A stretch of 64,000 nt of DNA, taken from assembly GCF_013394655.1 (NCBI RefSeq), contig NZ_CP053351.1, positions 2,386,501 through 2,450,500 on the forward strand, read 5' to 3'. The notes beneath the pieces are model-generated. The model was not told where the DNA came from. It saw only the letters and a program-made list of their open reading frames with translations, and ran no database searches. Source of the DNA: Winogradskyella schleiferi. GTDB taxonomy: Bacteria; Bacteroidota; Bacteroidia; Flavobacteriales; Flavobacteriaceae. The position numbers and the translations under genes are program-made. Every line of letters begins with the position of its first letter. The first letter of the stretch is position 1. Shown piece by piece: positions 17,208 to 27,086 of the stretch.

Positions 17208-18227
17208 CTATTTTTTCAACTTTGACAAAGGATTGAACCCTCTAAATAAAGAATAAAAAACCGGCATATTATTAAACAACTTCACTAATATAAAATAAAC
17301 AAACCCTTTATAATCCTTCCCATAAAACTGCTGTAAAGGGTAAGCATTTGTATTTGATATGCTATCCATAACTATTTTCACTTGCTCTAAATTCATAGTG
17401 GATTTTAGCATCCTGACCATCATAAAAAAAACAAAGGATTGTTGTCTTGTTCTCAATCGTTCTATGCATTTGTGGTTCGCTTTCTGTTCTATTAGGCATT
17501 CTATAAGAGATTCAAATACAATGGCTGCATTTCTATTATCGTCAATTACCCTTAAATATTGAGATGGTTCCTTGCTTGTCATTGCAGAACCTTCAACAAC
17601 TAAATGCCTATGTGCGTCGAGAGGAAGACGTGCCATTTTATTGGCTTTTAGAAACAACTCTGCAGTTAAAATAGCATCTTCCATCCAGCGATCTTCAATA
17701 AACTTTATTTCGGTGTTTTTTATAAATTCTCTTTTAATGATATACCACCAAACTTCATTCCTGTAATTATAGTTGGCAATATAATCCTGACCTTTATAAA
17801 TTGGACCAATTATTATTGATTTGGCATCACTAGGCGAAGAAAGAGTTAAATTTGAACTTGTTGTCTGTTTAGATAAAAATGTTAAAATATCTAGATCTTT
17901 TTCTTCCGCAAATTCGATCAAGGTTTTTAATACATTGGGTAATACAAAATCGTCAGGATCTAGAAAATACAAAAAATTACCCTTTGCGAGATCTAGACCC
18001 CTATTTCTTGCACTGCCTACTCCTCCATTTTCCTGATTATATAACTCAACATTACAATGAACCCTACTATAATCTTCAGCAATTTCTTTACTTCTATCCG
18101 TAGAGCCGTCGTTAATTATCAAAATTTCGTAGTCTTCCTTATTCAAATCTTGGTTCAACAAACTGTCTAAACATACTGAAATATACTTCTCAACATTATA
18201 TACTGGTATAATTATACTTAGCTTCAA
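17208..18227 (-). CDS. Glycosyltransferase family 2 (GT-A)
   Basis: 339 residues with the GT2 start MKLSIIIPVYNVEKYI, the nucleotide-binding INDGSTDRS and ENGGVGSARNRGL motifs, and a metal-binding DxD-type motif in FLDPDDF near residue 93. It would transfer a sugar from a nucleotide donor to a glycan. The C-terminal 120 residues are helical and probably contact the acceptor or membrane. It lies 12 bp downstream of a paralogue on the same strand, so the two are one operon. Donor and acceptor are unknown. Confidence 0.92.
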   Translation of the reverse strand: MKLSIIIPVYNVEKYISVCLDSLLNQDLNKEDYEILIINDGSTDRSKEIAEDYSRVHCNVELYNQENGGVGSARNRGLDLAKGNFLYFLDPDDFVLPNVLKTLIEFAEEKDLDILTFLSKQTTSSNLTLSSPSDAKSIIIGPIYKGQDYIANYNYRNEVWWYIIKREFIKNTEIKFIEDRWMEDAILTAELFLKANKMARLPLDAHRHLVVEGSAMTSKEPSQYLRVIDDNRNAAIVFESLIECLIEQKANHKCIERLRTRQQSFVFFMMVRMLKSTMNLEQVKIVMDSISNTNAYPLQQFYGKDYKGFVYFILVKLFNNMPVFYSLFRGFNPLSKLKK

Positions 18228-18239
18228 AGTTTAGATATA

Positions 18240-19262
18240 TTAAAGTTTTGGTTTTACGAAGACGTTTTTTAAACGTAAAAAAGGATAGATTAAAAAGGGC
18301 CTATTCACAAAGAAAAGGAGCGACTTATATGCGACCGAATGATATTCTTTCCCAATAAAATTTTTGATGGGAAAGGCCTGAACACTTTTATACGATGCTA
18401 TGTGCTTTTTTAAATATGAAACACTAAACGGATTCCTATAGATATTTAAAATATTAAAAAATGTAAAAACATCCCGTCTATATGTTAAGTTGTCAATTAG
18501 CTTATCTTCTGTTGAAGCAAACTCAATATTAATTGAATTGATTAACTTACTCTTATCAAGAATCATCATTTGTAAATACATCATTCGCTCAGCAAGAATC
18601 TCAAATTGTTGACTCCTCATTAATGAATTTGGGGTTTGAACATAGCGATGAATAGACAAAGGCAAGTAACCTATCTTATCTGATTTTAGTAATGCCTCTA
18701 AAGTAAAAACAACATCGGCATTGTATTCATTTTGGTTAAAGGTCATATTATGATGTTCTATAAACTCTCTTCTAATGAAATACCACCAAATTTCATGTCT
18801 TAAATATCTGTGATTCGAAATAAACGATGAACCTGAACTTAGTTCCACATCACTATTTTTAATTGGGTTATGTAACTCACTCTGATTGAGTTGTGTTGTT
18901 TCTTTAGTCTCAAAACCAATGAGATCTAAGCTATGGTCTTCTGCTATTTTTATTAAACTACCTAAACAGTTATCTACAAGGTAGTCATCCGCATCAAGAT
19001 TATAGATATAATCACCTTTAGCCAATTTCAATAACTTATTTCTTGTAGAATAAGCACCGACATTAGATTCCGCATAAAGCTTTATATTTTGATGTTTTAA
19101 GGTAAAATCATTTACAATAGCTATAGAGCTATCACTAGAACCATCATCCATAATGATAATCTCGTAATCGTGTTCAGGAATATTTTGACGTAAAAGACTT
19201 TCAATACAATTACCAATAAATTCTTCGGCGTTGTACATTGGTATTAGTATGCTAAGTTTCAC
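18240..19262 (-). CDS. Glycosyltransferase family 2 (GT-A), paralogue
   Basis: 340 residues starting MKLSILIPMYNAEEFIGNC. Motifs are MDDGSSDSS and the DxD-like LDADDYLVD. It is closely similar in layout to the next gene downstream, sharing the EIWWY-x-IRREFI stretch in the middle, so the pair arose by duplication. It is first in a two-gene operon. It is probably cytoplasmic and would work on a surface glycan; specificity is unknown. Confidence 0.92.
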   Translation of the reverse strand: MKLSILIPMYNAEEFIGNCIESLLRQNIPEHDYEIIIMDDGSSDSSIAIVNDFTLKHQNIKLYAESNVGAYSTRNKLLKLAKGDYIYNLDADDYLVDNCLGSLIKIAEDHSLDLIGFETKETTQLNQSELHNPIKNSDVELSSGSSFISNHRYLRHEIWWYFIRREFIEHHNMTFNQNEYNADVVFTLEALLKSDKIGYLPLSIHRYVQTPNSLMRSQQFEILAERMMYLQMMILDKSKLINSINIEFASTEDKLIDNLTYRRDVFTFFNILNIYRNPFSVSYLKKHIASYKSVQAFPIKNFIGKEYHSVAYKSLLFFVNRPFLIYPFLRLKNVFVKPKL

Positions 19263-19347
19263 TCAGTTGAATTTTGTTCAAATCTGAAAAATATACCTTA
19301 TATATGTAACTAATAAATAAACTCGTTAATATGTATAGGCAGCACTA

Positions 19348-20370
19348 TTAAAGTCTTAATTTATTTAATATTGTTAGCAATTTTTCATGCATTGCATCCG
19401 TATAATCCAAATGAGTGACCATTCGTAATTTATTACTTCCCATACCAATAATGCGAATATTCTTATCCAGAAGTTGATTTATAAAAGTGGATTCATCAAT
19501 ACCATCGTTCAACTCAAAAATTAAAATATTGGTTTCTATGGGCTCCACCCTTTTAATAATTGATAATTTAGACAACACTTCTCCTATTTCCTTGGCGCGT
19601 TTATGATCTTCAGCTAAGCGCTCTATATTGTTATCCAAAGCATACAAGCCGGCTGCGGCCAAATAGCCCGCTTGCCTCATATTCCCACCAAAAAGTTTTC
19701 TTAAACTGAGTGATTTCTTCATAATGTCTTCATCGCCAATCAAAACAGAGCCTACAGGACAACCCAAACCTTTACTCAAACAAACTGAAATAGTGTCAAA
19801 AATTTTACCATATTGAATTGCCGATTCATGCTTTGCAACCATTGCATTCCACAATCGTGCGCCATCCAAATGGAGACCTAAGTTTTTGGTTTTACAAACT
19901 TGTTTTATGTTAAGAAACTCCTGAAAATCCCAACAAGCGCCTCCGCCTTTATTAGTTGTATTCTCTACTTCCACCAAACTGGTTTGACTATAATAATATT
20001 CAGAAGGATTAATAGCTTCCTCAACTTGTTTCGCTGTAAACATGCCACGATTTCCATCTATCAATTTACAAGACGATCCACTATGGAATGCCACACCACC
20101 AACCTCATAATTATAGATATGCGCATATTTATCACAAATCACTTGTTCTCCAGAGTTGGTATGTAATTTAATGGCGACTTGATTGGCCATGCTTCCAGAG
20201 GGAAAAAATAAAGCCTTTTGTTTACCGAACATTTGTGCCAAGCGTTCTTCCAATGCATTAATTGTTGGATCTTCCCTGAAGACATCATCTCCAACTTGAG
20301 CAGACATCATCGCATCCAGCATGTTTTCTGAAGGTTTGGTGACGGTATCACTTCTTAAGTCTATTATCAT
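19348..20370 (-). CDS. ltaE: Low-specificity L-threonine aldolase
   Basis: A 340-residue fold-type I PLP enzyme. It opens IIDLRSDTVTKPSENMLDAM and has DDVFREDPT, the HLDGARLWNA motif and the Schiff-base lysine in SVCLSKGLGCPVGS. It cleaves L-threonine or L-allo-threonine to glycine and acetaldehyde. The acetaldehyde could feed the aldehyde dehydrogenase and acetyl-CoA synthetase encoded further along, although they are not linked in an operon. It lies 85 bp upstream of the GT2 pair on the same strand. Confidence 0.92.
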   Translation of the reverse strand: MIIDLRSDTVTKPSENMLDAMMSAQVGDDVFREDPTINALEERLAQMFGKQKALFFPSGSMANQVAIKLHTNSGEQVICDKYAHIYNYEVGGVAFHSGSSCKLIDGNRGMFTAKQVEEAINPSEYYYSQTSLVEVENTTNKGGGACWDFQEFLNIKQVCKTKNLGLHLDGARLWNAMVAKHESAIQYGKIFDTISVCLSKGLGCPVGSVLIGDEDIMKKSLSLRKLFGGNMRQAGYLAAAGLYALDNNIERLAEDHKRAKEIGEVLSKLSIIKRVEPIETNILIFELNDGIDESTFINQLLDKNIRIIGMGSNKLRMVTHLDYTDAMHEKLLTILNKLRL

Positions 20371-20587
20371 AAATCTATATTTTTGATAAGGGTTTTTAAA
20401 ACATAAAACTACGCTATTTCTAAAAACAACTCAAAATTATCGTAATTTAATAAGGCATCAAAATACGCTATATAATTGTTGATTTTCAATTTAATTCATG
20501 GAATAAGTACCACCTTGTCAAAAAATCCACTCAAAATTATGGCACTTTAAATCCACATCCTATATTTGTACAAAATTACTTGAAACC

Positions 20588-21692
20588 ATGATAACATCAG
20601 ATCAAATAAAAGATCTTAATTCCCGTCTAGACATACTTAGACAATATCTTTGACTTAGATGCTAAGCTCATAGAAATCGCCAACGAAGAAGAACAAACTT
20701 TCGACCCTAATTTCTGGAACGACTCCAAAGCTGCCGAATTGGTCATGAAAGCCATTCGTGAGAAAAAAAGTTGGGTCAATGATTATAATTCAGCCAAAAC
20801 CTTATTTGAAGACCTAGAGGTCATTTACGAATTCTACAAAGAGGACGAAGCTCCCATGGAAAATGTCGAGAATCGTTTTGAAGCAGCAGTGAATGCTATT
20901 GAAAAGTTAGAGTTTAAAAACATGCTTTCTGAAGAAGGCGACAGCCTAAGTGCTGTGCTTCAAATTACAGCTGGTGCAGGCGGAACAGAATCTTGTGATT
21001 GGGCAAGTATGCTGATGCGTATGTATTTAATGTATGCAGAAAAAAGCGGTTACAAAGTCAAAGAACTCAATTTGCAAGATGGCGATGTAGCTGGTATTAA
21101 AACGGTGACCTTAGAAATTGAAGGCGATTTTGCTTTTGGTTGGCTCAAAGGTGAAAACGGCGTGCATCGTTTGGTACGTATTTCTCCTTTTGATAGTAAT
21201 GCCAAACGACATACAAGTTTTGCCTCGGTTTATGTTTATCCATTGGTTGATGATTCCATAGAAATTGAAATCAATCCTGCTAATATCGAAATCACAACTG
21301 CTCGATCAAGTGGAGCTGGTGGACAAAATGTAAATAAGGTTGAAACAAAAGTTCAACTATTACACAAACCTTCTGGCATACAAATTCAATGTTCCGAAAC
21401 CCGTTCTCAACACGATAATCGTGCCAGAGCGCTTCAAATGTTAAAATCTCAATTATATGAGATAGAGTTACAAAAACAAATGTCACAACGTGATGATATT
21501 GAAGCCGGAAAAATGAAGATTGAATGGGGCAGCCAAATTAGAAATTACGTGATGCATCCATATAAATTAGTAAAAGATGTACGTTCTGCTCACGAAACCG
21601 GAAATGTAGATGCAGTTATGGATGGAGATATTGAACCATTTTTAAAAGCCTATCTCATGATGATGGGACAAAAAGAAGATTCGGCATTATAA
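20588..21692 (+). CDS. prfB: Peptide chain release factor 2, with programmed +1 frameshift
   Basis: The protein is encoded by 20588-20650 (21 codons) and 20652-21692, joined by a +1 shift at CTT-TGA-C, giving 367 residues. The first part reads [21 protein letters not shown] and the second resumes [14 protein letters not shown]2 hallmarks are the stop-codon-reading SPF tripeptide ([15 protein letters not shown]) and the GGQ motif ([14 protein letters not shown]). RF2 releases peptides at UGA and UAA. The in-frame UGA makes its own synthesis depend on RF2 supply. A TATATTTG -7-like element lies at 20561-20568. An ATG at 20739 is internal, not the start. Confidence 0.97.
20648..20654 (+). promoter_or_regulatory. 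prfB: prfB programmed +1 frameshift site
   Basis: CTTTGAC, the canonical slip site, where the tRNA on CUU moves to UUU and translation resumes at GAC. The purine-rich Shine-Dalgarno spacer seen just upstream in Enterobacteria is not present (AGACAATAT precedes it), in line with weak Shine-Dalgarno use in Bacteroidota. Confidence 0.95.
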
Positions 21693-21734
21693 TTGTATTA
21701 GTCAGAAACGTTACTGAAATAAATTAAGCATAAA

Positions 21735-22076
21735 ATGATTAAAATATACCACAACCCAAGATGTTCAAAATCGAGACAGGGGCTTTCCATACTTGAGGAA
21801 TCTGGTCAAAATTTTGAGACCATTAAATATCTTGAAGATAAGTTAACTTCAAAGGAAATAACTATAATCCTTGATAAACTAGGTATAAAACCAATTGATT
21901 TAGTCCGAAAAAACGAGTCCATATGGAAATCGGATTATAAAGGAAAAAATCTTTCTGATACTGAAATTATCGCGGCTATGGTCAACCACCCAAAACTTAT
22001 AGAACGACCAATAGTTGTTAATAACGAAAAAGCAGTAATTGGCAGACCACCAGAATCCATCAATGACATCATATAA
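21735..22076 (+). CDS. ArsC/Spx family thioredoxin-fold protein (arsenate reductase-like)
   Basis: 113 residues with the ArsC signature at the start, IYHNPRCSKSRQ (catalytic-type Cys10), and the C-terminal ERPIVVNNEKAVIGRPPE. Glutaredoxin-dependent arsenate reductases reduce arsenate using one Cys and glutathione or a similar thiol. There are no arsenic transporter or regulator genes nearby, so a true arsenate role is not supported by context. It lies 42 bp after prfB and 10 bp before an exported hypothetical gene. Confidence 0.88.
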   Translation: MIKIYHNPRCSKSRQGLSILEESGQNFETIKYLEDKLTSKEITIILDKLGIKPIDLVRKNESIWKSDYKGKNLSDTEIIAAMVNHPKLIERPIVVNNEKAVIGRPPESINDII

Positions 22077-22086
22077 AATCAAACTA

Positions 22087-22557
22087 ATGAAAAAAATAGT
22101 TTTAATAGTTTTTGCATTGCTTTTAGGTTTAAATATCCATGCGCAAAGACGCAGAAGTACTACCAATAACATTCCTCAAACCAACAGGGAACCGACTGAG
22201 GAAGAAATTGCAAAACGAGAACGGGAAATTGAAGAACGCAAAGAAGAATATGTTGACAACTTCTTAACGACATTAGAAGCAGACGAATTTCAAAAGCATA
22301 TCATCAAACAAAACATACTTAGTTTTTTTGATGAAAAAATGGTTATTTTCAAAACGGAGTTCAATCATAGTATTGATCGAAAAAGTGCGATAGAAAAACT
22401 TGAGAACACGCATTTTAAGGACCTTGAAGAACTTATTTCCGAAGATGACATGACCAAAATAAAAGAAATGATCAAAGGTGATTTTGACGAAAAAGAGGTC
22501 AAAAAAGAGAAAAAGAAAAAGCGTAAAAGGAAAAAACGTAAAAAAGATAAAGACTAA
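22087..22557 (+). CDS. Exported hypothetical protein with Lys-rich tail
   Basis: 156 residues from the ATG at 22087 (an upstream ATG at 22039 overlaps arsC and would bury the signal peptide). The signal peptide is MKKIVLIVFALLLGLNIHAQ. A charged helical body (REREIEERKEEYVDNFLTTLEADEFQKHIIKQ) follows, with a very basic tail of Lys/Arg (about residues 138-156). I do not know the family. It probably shares a transcript with the ArsC-like gene, with a 10-bp gap. Confidence 0.75.
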   Translation: MKKIVLIVFALLLGLNIHAQRRRSTTNNIPQTNREPTEEEIAKREREIEERKEEYVDNFLTTLEADEFQKHIIKQNILSFFDEKMVIFKTEFNHSIDRKSAIEKLENTHFKDLEELISEDDMTKIKEMIKGDFDEKEVKKEKKKKRKRKKRKKDKD

Positions 22558-22676
22558 TTTTAACATCAAAAAAGCATACTTTTTTAACAGATGTGTTTAA
22601 CAAAAGATTAACCAATTTCAGTTAAACTAAAGGTATTTTTGTGAGTCTAAATCAGACTAACTTTTAAACCTTTTTA

Positions 22677-25211
22677 ATGAATTTACGTCTTTTTACTACT
22701 TTATTATTTGTTTTCACAATTACCTTCTCTTTCGCTCAAAAAGACGTTAAAATAGAAGGAACCGTTCTTGAACAAGACACCAACATCCCTTTAGAATATG
22801 CAACAGTTGTTGTTAAAACAAAAGAAGACAACAAAATTATAACTGGTGGTATCACTGATACCAAAGGTGAATTTAATGTCGAAGTTCCTGCTGGTACTTA
22901 TATCATTTCTGTAGAATATATTTCCTACAAAACAAAGACTTTCCCAGAACAGACCATTTCAAAAAACACCGATTTAGGAATCATTAATCTCGCGTTGAAT
23001 GTAGATACTTTAAATGAAGTTATGGTTGTGGCCGAACGTACAACGGTTGAAATCAAATTAGACAAAAAAGTTTACAATATAGGCAAGGATTTAACTACAG
23101 CTGGAGGAACTGTAAGTGATGCACTTAACAATGTTCCGTCGGTAGCTGTGGACATAGAAGGCTCAATTAGTCTTAGGGGAAATGAAAACGTCCGTATATT
23201 AATTAACGGAAAACCATCTGCTATGGCTGGTTTTGGTGATAGCAATGTACTGAGTCAACTACCTGCAGAAGCCATAGAACGTGTAGAAGTCATCACCTCT
23301 CCTTCTGCCAGATATGATGCCGAAGGTACTGCGGGAATCTTGAATATTATTCTTCGACAAAAAGAAACATTAGGTTTCAATGGCTCTATTAATGTCACTG
23401 GAGGACAACCGGACAATGTCGGGATATCTGTAAACCTAAATTACAGAACAGAAAAATTTAATCTATTTTCAAACTTCGGTTGGCGTTATTATGACGCACC
23501 CAGAAACAGTTATAGCGACGTCACTTATTTCGATACCTTTGATGACGGAGAAACCGTCGTCCAAGAATACAGAAGAATTATTGAAGACCAAGAAGTAGAA
23601 CGCTTAAACAGGAATTACAATGGCAACATTGGAATGGAATATTTTCTAAACGAATCATCTTCCATAACTGGAAGTTTATTTTATAGATTTGGTAGTGATG
23701 CGGATATTTCGCTGAACAATAGTGAACGATTTAATAATAATGCCATTGTTGAAGAAACCCTGAGAAGGGAAAAAGAAACTGAAGAAGATAACAGTTACCA
23801 AATCGCTATTAATTACATGAAACGTTTTGGAGACGACAGCGACCATAAATTAACGGTGGATTTTCAATATGAAAATGATGCTGAAGAAGGATTTACCAAT
23901 CTTAATGAAGACTATATCTTTACCAACGCCACCAATCCATCAAATTTTCAAATTGAGCAAGAATTCACGACAGAAGATCAGAAAGAATATCTAATACAAG
24001 CTGATTATGTCTTGCCAATAGGCGAAGATGCTAGATTTGAAGCGGGCTTTAGAAGTAATCTTGAAAATGAAATTACTGATTATAGATTAGTACAAGAAAA
24101 CACACTTACGGGCTTCTTAGAAGTAAATGATACGCTAACCAATATTTTTGATTATGACGAAAATGTCAATGCCATCTACACACAATATGGCACCAAATTT
24201 GGGAAATTTTCATTTTTATTAGGTTTACGTCTAGAACACACACAATTAAAAGGCAACATAGACTCTAGATTAACCGACGAAGAGCTTATAGAAGCTTATC
24301 AATTCCCTATTCAAACAAAGTTTGACAACAACTACCTTGGTCTTTTTCCTACCGTTAATTTTATCTATAATTTAAGTGGCACTGAATCCGATAGTGAAGA
24401 AAGTATAACGCTAGGTTTTAATAGAAGGATCAATCGACCACGTGGTTGGTATATTAACCCATTCCCATCACGATCTAGTAGAACTAACGTATTTCAAGGT
24501 AATCCTAATTTACAACCTGCATTCTCTAGTACTTTCGATTTAGGGTATTTAAAGCGTTGGGAAAAATTGACTTTGACAAGTTCTATATACTATCAACATG
24601 AAACGGATTCCTTTGAACGTGTTGAGGAAAACACAGGTCAGCAAACTAGTGATGGTATTAATATCATAAGAACCATTCCAATTAATTTATCTTCAAACAA
24701 ACGTACTGGTGCAGAATTAGGATTAATGTATAGTCCTAAAAAATGGCTTCGTCTAAACACTAGCTTTAATTTTTTCCAATTTGAAACCGAAGGAGAGTTT
24801 AATGATGTTGATTACAGTGCAAAGAACACAAGTTGGTTTGCGCGGTTTAGTTCAAAAGTAACTTTACCTTTACAAATTGATTGGCAAACGAATGCCTTTT
24901 ATAGAGGCGCTCAACAAGACGCTCAGTCAGATACTGAAGGTTTATTATCCATTGATTTGGCACTTAGTAAAGAGGTTAAGGTGGTAAGCAATAGTCTCAC
25001 GGTATCCTTAAACGTAAGGGACTTACTGAATTCCAGAAAACGTCAATCTACAACTACAACACCATTCTTTGAACGTTACAGCGAATCCCAATGGAGACAA
25101 CGCCAAGTAAACTTATCCTTAATTTACCGATTCAATCAAAAACTGGATAAACGTGAACGTTCTAAACGAGGTGATAATGGCGATGGTGATGATATGGATT
25201 TTGAAGGGTAG
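22677..25211 (+). CDS. TonB-dependent-receptor-like outer-membrane beta-barrel protein
   Basis: 844 residues: signal peptide (MNLRLFTTLLFVFTITFSFAQ), an N-terminal CarboxypepD_reg-like beta-sandwich (about 24-115), a plug region (NIGKDLTTAGGTVSDALNNVP, then RGNENVRILINGKPS and ERVEVITSPSARYDAEGTAGILNI) and a C-terminal barrel of the outer membrane beta-barrel (OMP_b-brl_3) type. Proteins of this type import or bind large substrates across the outer membrane. No SusD partner is adjacent, so the substrate is unknown. The Lys/Arg/Asp-rich C-terminus ends in DGDDMDFEG. A TATTTTTG -7-like box is at 22634-22641. It is monocistronic. Confidence 0.92.
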   Translation: MNLRLFTTLLFVFTITFSFAQKDVKIEGTVLEQDTNIPLEYATVVVKTKEDNKIITGGITDTKGEFNVEVPAGTYIISVEYISYKTKTFPEQTISKNTDLGIINLALNVDTLNEVMVVAERTTVEIKLDKKVYNIGKDLTTAGGTVSDALNNVPSVAVDIEGSISLRGNENVRILINGKPSAMAGFGDSNVLSQLPAEAIERVEVITSPSARYDAEGTAGILNIILRQKETLGFNGSINVTGGQPDNVGISVNLNYRTEKFNLFSNFGWRYYDAPRNSYSDVTYFDTFDDGETVVQEYRRIIEDQEVERLNRNYNGNIGMEYFLNESSSITGSLFYRFGSDADISLNNSERFNNNAIVEETLRREKETEEDNSYQIAINYMKRFGDDSDHKLTVDFQYENDAEEGFTNLNEDYIFTNATNPSNFQIEQEFTTEDQKEYLIQADYVLPIGEDARFEAGFRSNLENEITDYRLVQENTLTGFLEVNDTLTNIFDYDENVNAIYTQYGTKFGKFSFLLGLRLEHTQLKGNIDSRLTDEELIEAYQFPIQTKFDNNYLGLFPTVNFIYNLSGTESDSEESITLGFNRRINRPRGWYINPFPSRSSRTNVFQGNPNLQPAFSSTFDLGYLKRWEKLTLTSSIYYQHETDSFERVEENTGQQTSDGINIIRTIPINLSSNKRTGAELGLMYSPKKWLRLNTSFNFFQFETEGEFNDVDYSAKNTSWFARFSSKVTLPLQIDWQTNAFYRGAQQDAQSDTEGLLSIDLALSKEVKVVSNSLTVSLNVRDLLNSRKRQSTTTTPFFERYSESQWRQRQVNLSLIYRFNQKLDKRERSKRGDNGDGDDMDFEG

Positions 25212-25300
25212 AACCTAATGATCTGAGCTTGAAGTCAAATATGATTCCTGTTTAAAGTACGTAAATCGTATGAAGAACTTAGCTATTTAAGTTCACAAAT

Positions 25301-25334
25301 AAAAAGACACATCCAAAATGGAATGTGTCTTTTT
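25301..25334. terminator. Bidirectional terminator between receptor gene and aceA
   Basis: A 12-bp perfect outer stem (aaaaagacacat at 25301-25312, atgtgtcttttt at 25323-25334) with T runs on both strands. It serves the convergent receptor and isocitrate lyase genes. Confidence 0.88.
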
Positions 25335-25370
25335 GTTTTATATAACAATAATTTAGCGTTATGGCTACGT

Positions 25371-27002
25371 TTAAGCAACGACACCCAATTTGCCATCAAC
25401 TGGCTCACTTGCTGATTTCACTTCAAATTGATTTGACGTATTTTTTTCACCGCCTGCTTTTAAGGCCTTATCACCTGCAAAAAACGTTTTATGAGCGTCA
25501 CCAAGATCAGAACCAGCCATTCTCTGGTGCTTTACACAAGATACATTTTTTCTGATTTCTTGCCTTTGTACACCTCTCACATAAGCCAACATACCTTCAT
25601 CTCCAAAATAACCTTCGGTTAAATCATTCATATGAAGTGCTGTAGTGTGATAGGTTGGCAACGTAATTAAATGATGAAAAATACCTGCTTCTCTCGCACT
25701 ATCCAATTGAAAGGTTTTTATTTTTTTATCGGCACGATGGCACAATTCTGAATGATCATATTGTGCATCCATTAAATTATTTCTATCATAGGCTGTCATA
25801 TTTTCCCCTTCTGCAAGCATTTCGTCATAAGCTTGGTTACGGAAATTTAACGTCCAATTGAACGACGGCGAATTATTGTACACCAATTTTGCATTAGGTA
25901 CAACCGTTTTAATTCTATTTACCATATATGCAATTTGTTCTACATTAGGTGTAGGTGTTTCAATCCATAACAAATCGGCACCGTTCTGTAAACTTGTAAT
26001 ACAATCCAGTACTACTCTATCGATGTTTGAGCCCTCTTTAAACTTGTACAGCCCATTAGCCAGTCTAATTGGACGTACCAATTTACCATCTCTTTTCAAC
26101 AACACATCATCATCCTTCACCTCTTCTATGTCCACTGCCTTAGCTTCGATAAACGCTAAATATTGTGACGCTAAATCTCCCGGTTTTTGAGAAACTGGCA
26201 ATTTTTGAGTTAGTCCTGCACCTTCAGAATCAGTTCTAGCCACAATAATTCCGTCATCAACTCCTAGCTCTATAAATGCATATCTCACCGCATTCAGTTT
26301 TGCCACAAAATCTTCATGAGGAACGGTTACTTTTCCATCCTGATGGCCACACTGCTTGGCATCAGAAACTTGATTTTCAATTTGAATGGCACATGCTCCA
26401 GCCTGGATCATTTTTTTTGCCAATAAATAAGTAGCTTCTTCATTTCCAAAACCCGCATCGATATCGGCAATGATCGGAACGATATGAGTCTCAAAATTAT
26501 CAATATCATTTTGCACATCTTCGCCATTGTCAAGTCGCTTAAATAGATCATTCAATTCAATAGCATCGGCTTGACGTAAGAAATCATATATTTCCTCAAT
26601 AAGTCCTGAAACAGCCGTTTTTTCGTGCATGGATTGATCTGGTAAAGGCCCAAACTCTGAACGTAAGGCAGCCACCATCCAACCTGAAAGATACAAATAT
26701 TTTTTACTGGTGGTTTTGTGGTGTTTCTTAACAGCAATCATTTTTTGCTGTGCTACAAATCCATGCCAACAGCCTAGAGATTGCGTGTAATTAGATGAAT
26801 CCGCATCATAAGCAGCCATATCCTTTCTCATAATCGCTGCAGTGTATTTTGCGATATCCAATCCTGTTTTAAACTGATTTTGCGCTACCATTCTTGCAGC
26901 GTTTTCAGGATTGATGGCATGCCAAGTTTGACCATATTTTTCTTTTAAATCTCTTACGGTTCGCAATGCAGAACGGTAGTTACTTTGTGGTAAATTTTTC
27001 AT
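25371..27002 (-). CDS. aceA: Isocitrate lyase
   Basis: 543 residues, the longer bacterial/eukaryote-like form (short forms are about 430). The catalytic loop is KQCGH at residues 216-220, in the form K-Q-C-G-H. Other family stretches are YLSGWMVAA and PIIADIDAGFGN. It splits isocitrate to glyoxylate and succinate, the first step of the glyoxylate shunt, allowing growth on acetate or fatty acids. It lies 84 bp downstream of malate synthase on the same strand with a hairpin in the gap. A ScfR/RamB-like regulator is divergent from the pair. Confidence 0.97.
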   Translation of the reverse strand: MKNLPQSNYRSALRTVRDLKEKYGQTWHAINPENAARMVAQNQFKTGLDIAKYTAAIMRKDMAAYDADSSNYTQSLGCWHGFVAQQKMIAVKKHHKTTSKKYLYLSGWMVAALRSEFGPLPDQSMHEKTAVSGLIEEIYDFLRQADAIELNDLFKRLDNGEDVQNDIDNFETHIVPIIADIDAGFGNEEATYLLAKKMIQAGACAIQIENQVSDAKQCGHQDGKVTVPHEDFVAKLNAVRYAFIELGVDDGIIVARTDSEGAGLTQKLPVSQKPGDLASQYLAFIEAKAVDIEEVKDDDVLLKRDGKLVRPIRLANGLYKFKEGSNIDRVVLDCITSLQNGADLLWIETPTPNVEQIAYMVNRIKTVVPNAKLVYNNSPSFNWTLNFRNQAYDEMLAEGENMTAYDRNNLMDAQYDHSELCHRADKKIKTFQLDSAREAGIFHHLITLPTYHTTALHMNDLTEGYFGDEGMLAYVRGVQRQEIRKNVSCVKHQRMAGSDLGDAHKTFFAGDKALKAGGEKNTSNQFEVKSASEPVDGKLGVVA

Positions 27003-27048
27003 AATTTTGTTTTGATTATTAATGTTTATTCCAAATTTTGATAATTAG

Positions 27049-27079
27049 GTCTCGCAATCTATTCCCGTAGATGCGAGAC
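27049..27079. other. Hairpin between aceB and aceA
   Basis: gtctcgc at 27049-27055 pairs with gcgagac at 27073-27079. An inner atcta/tagat pair sits across one bulged base, with a 6-nt loop. The T run (eight T) follows on the plus strand, opposite to the direction of aceB-aceA transcription, so on the coding strand it is a hairpin without a U tract. It may affect mRNA stability or relative expression of aceA. Confidence 0.6.
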
Positions 27080-27086
27080 ATTTTTT

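Noticed and set aside
21735-22076. An arsenic resistance operon
   Set aside because: Only the ArsC-like gene is present; there is no ArsR, ArsB or Acr3 nearby, so the name arsenate reductase is a family label only.
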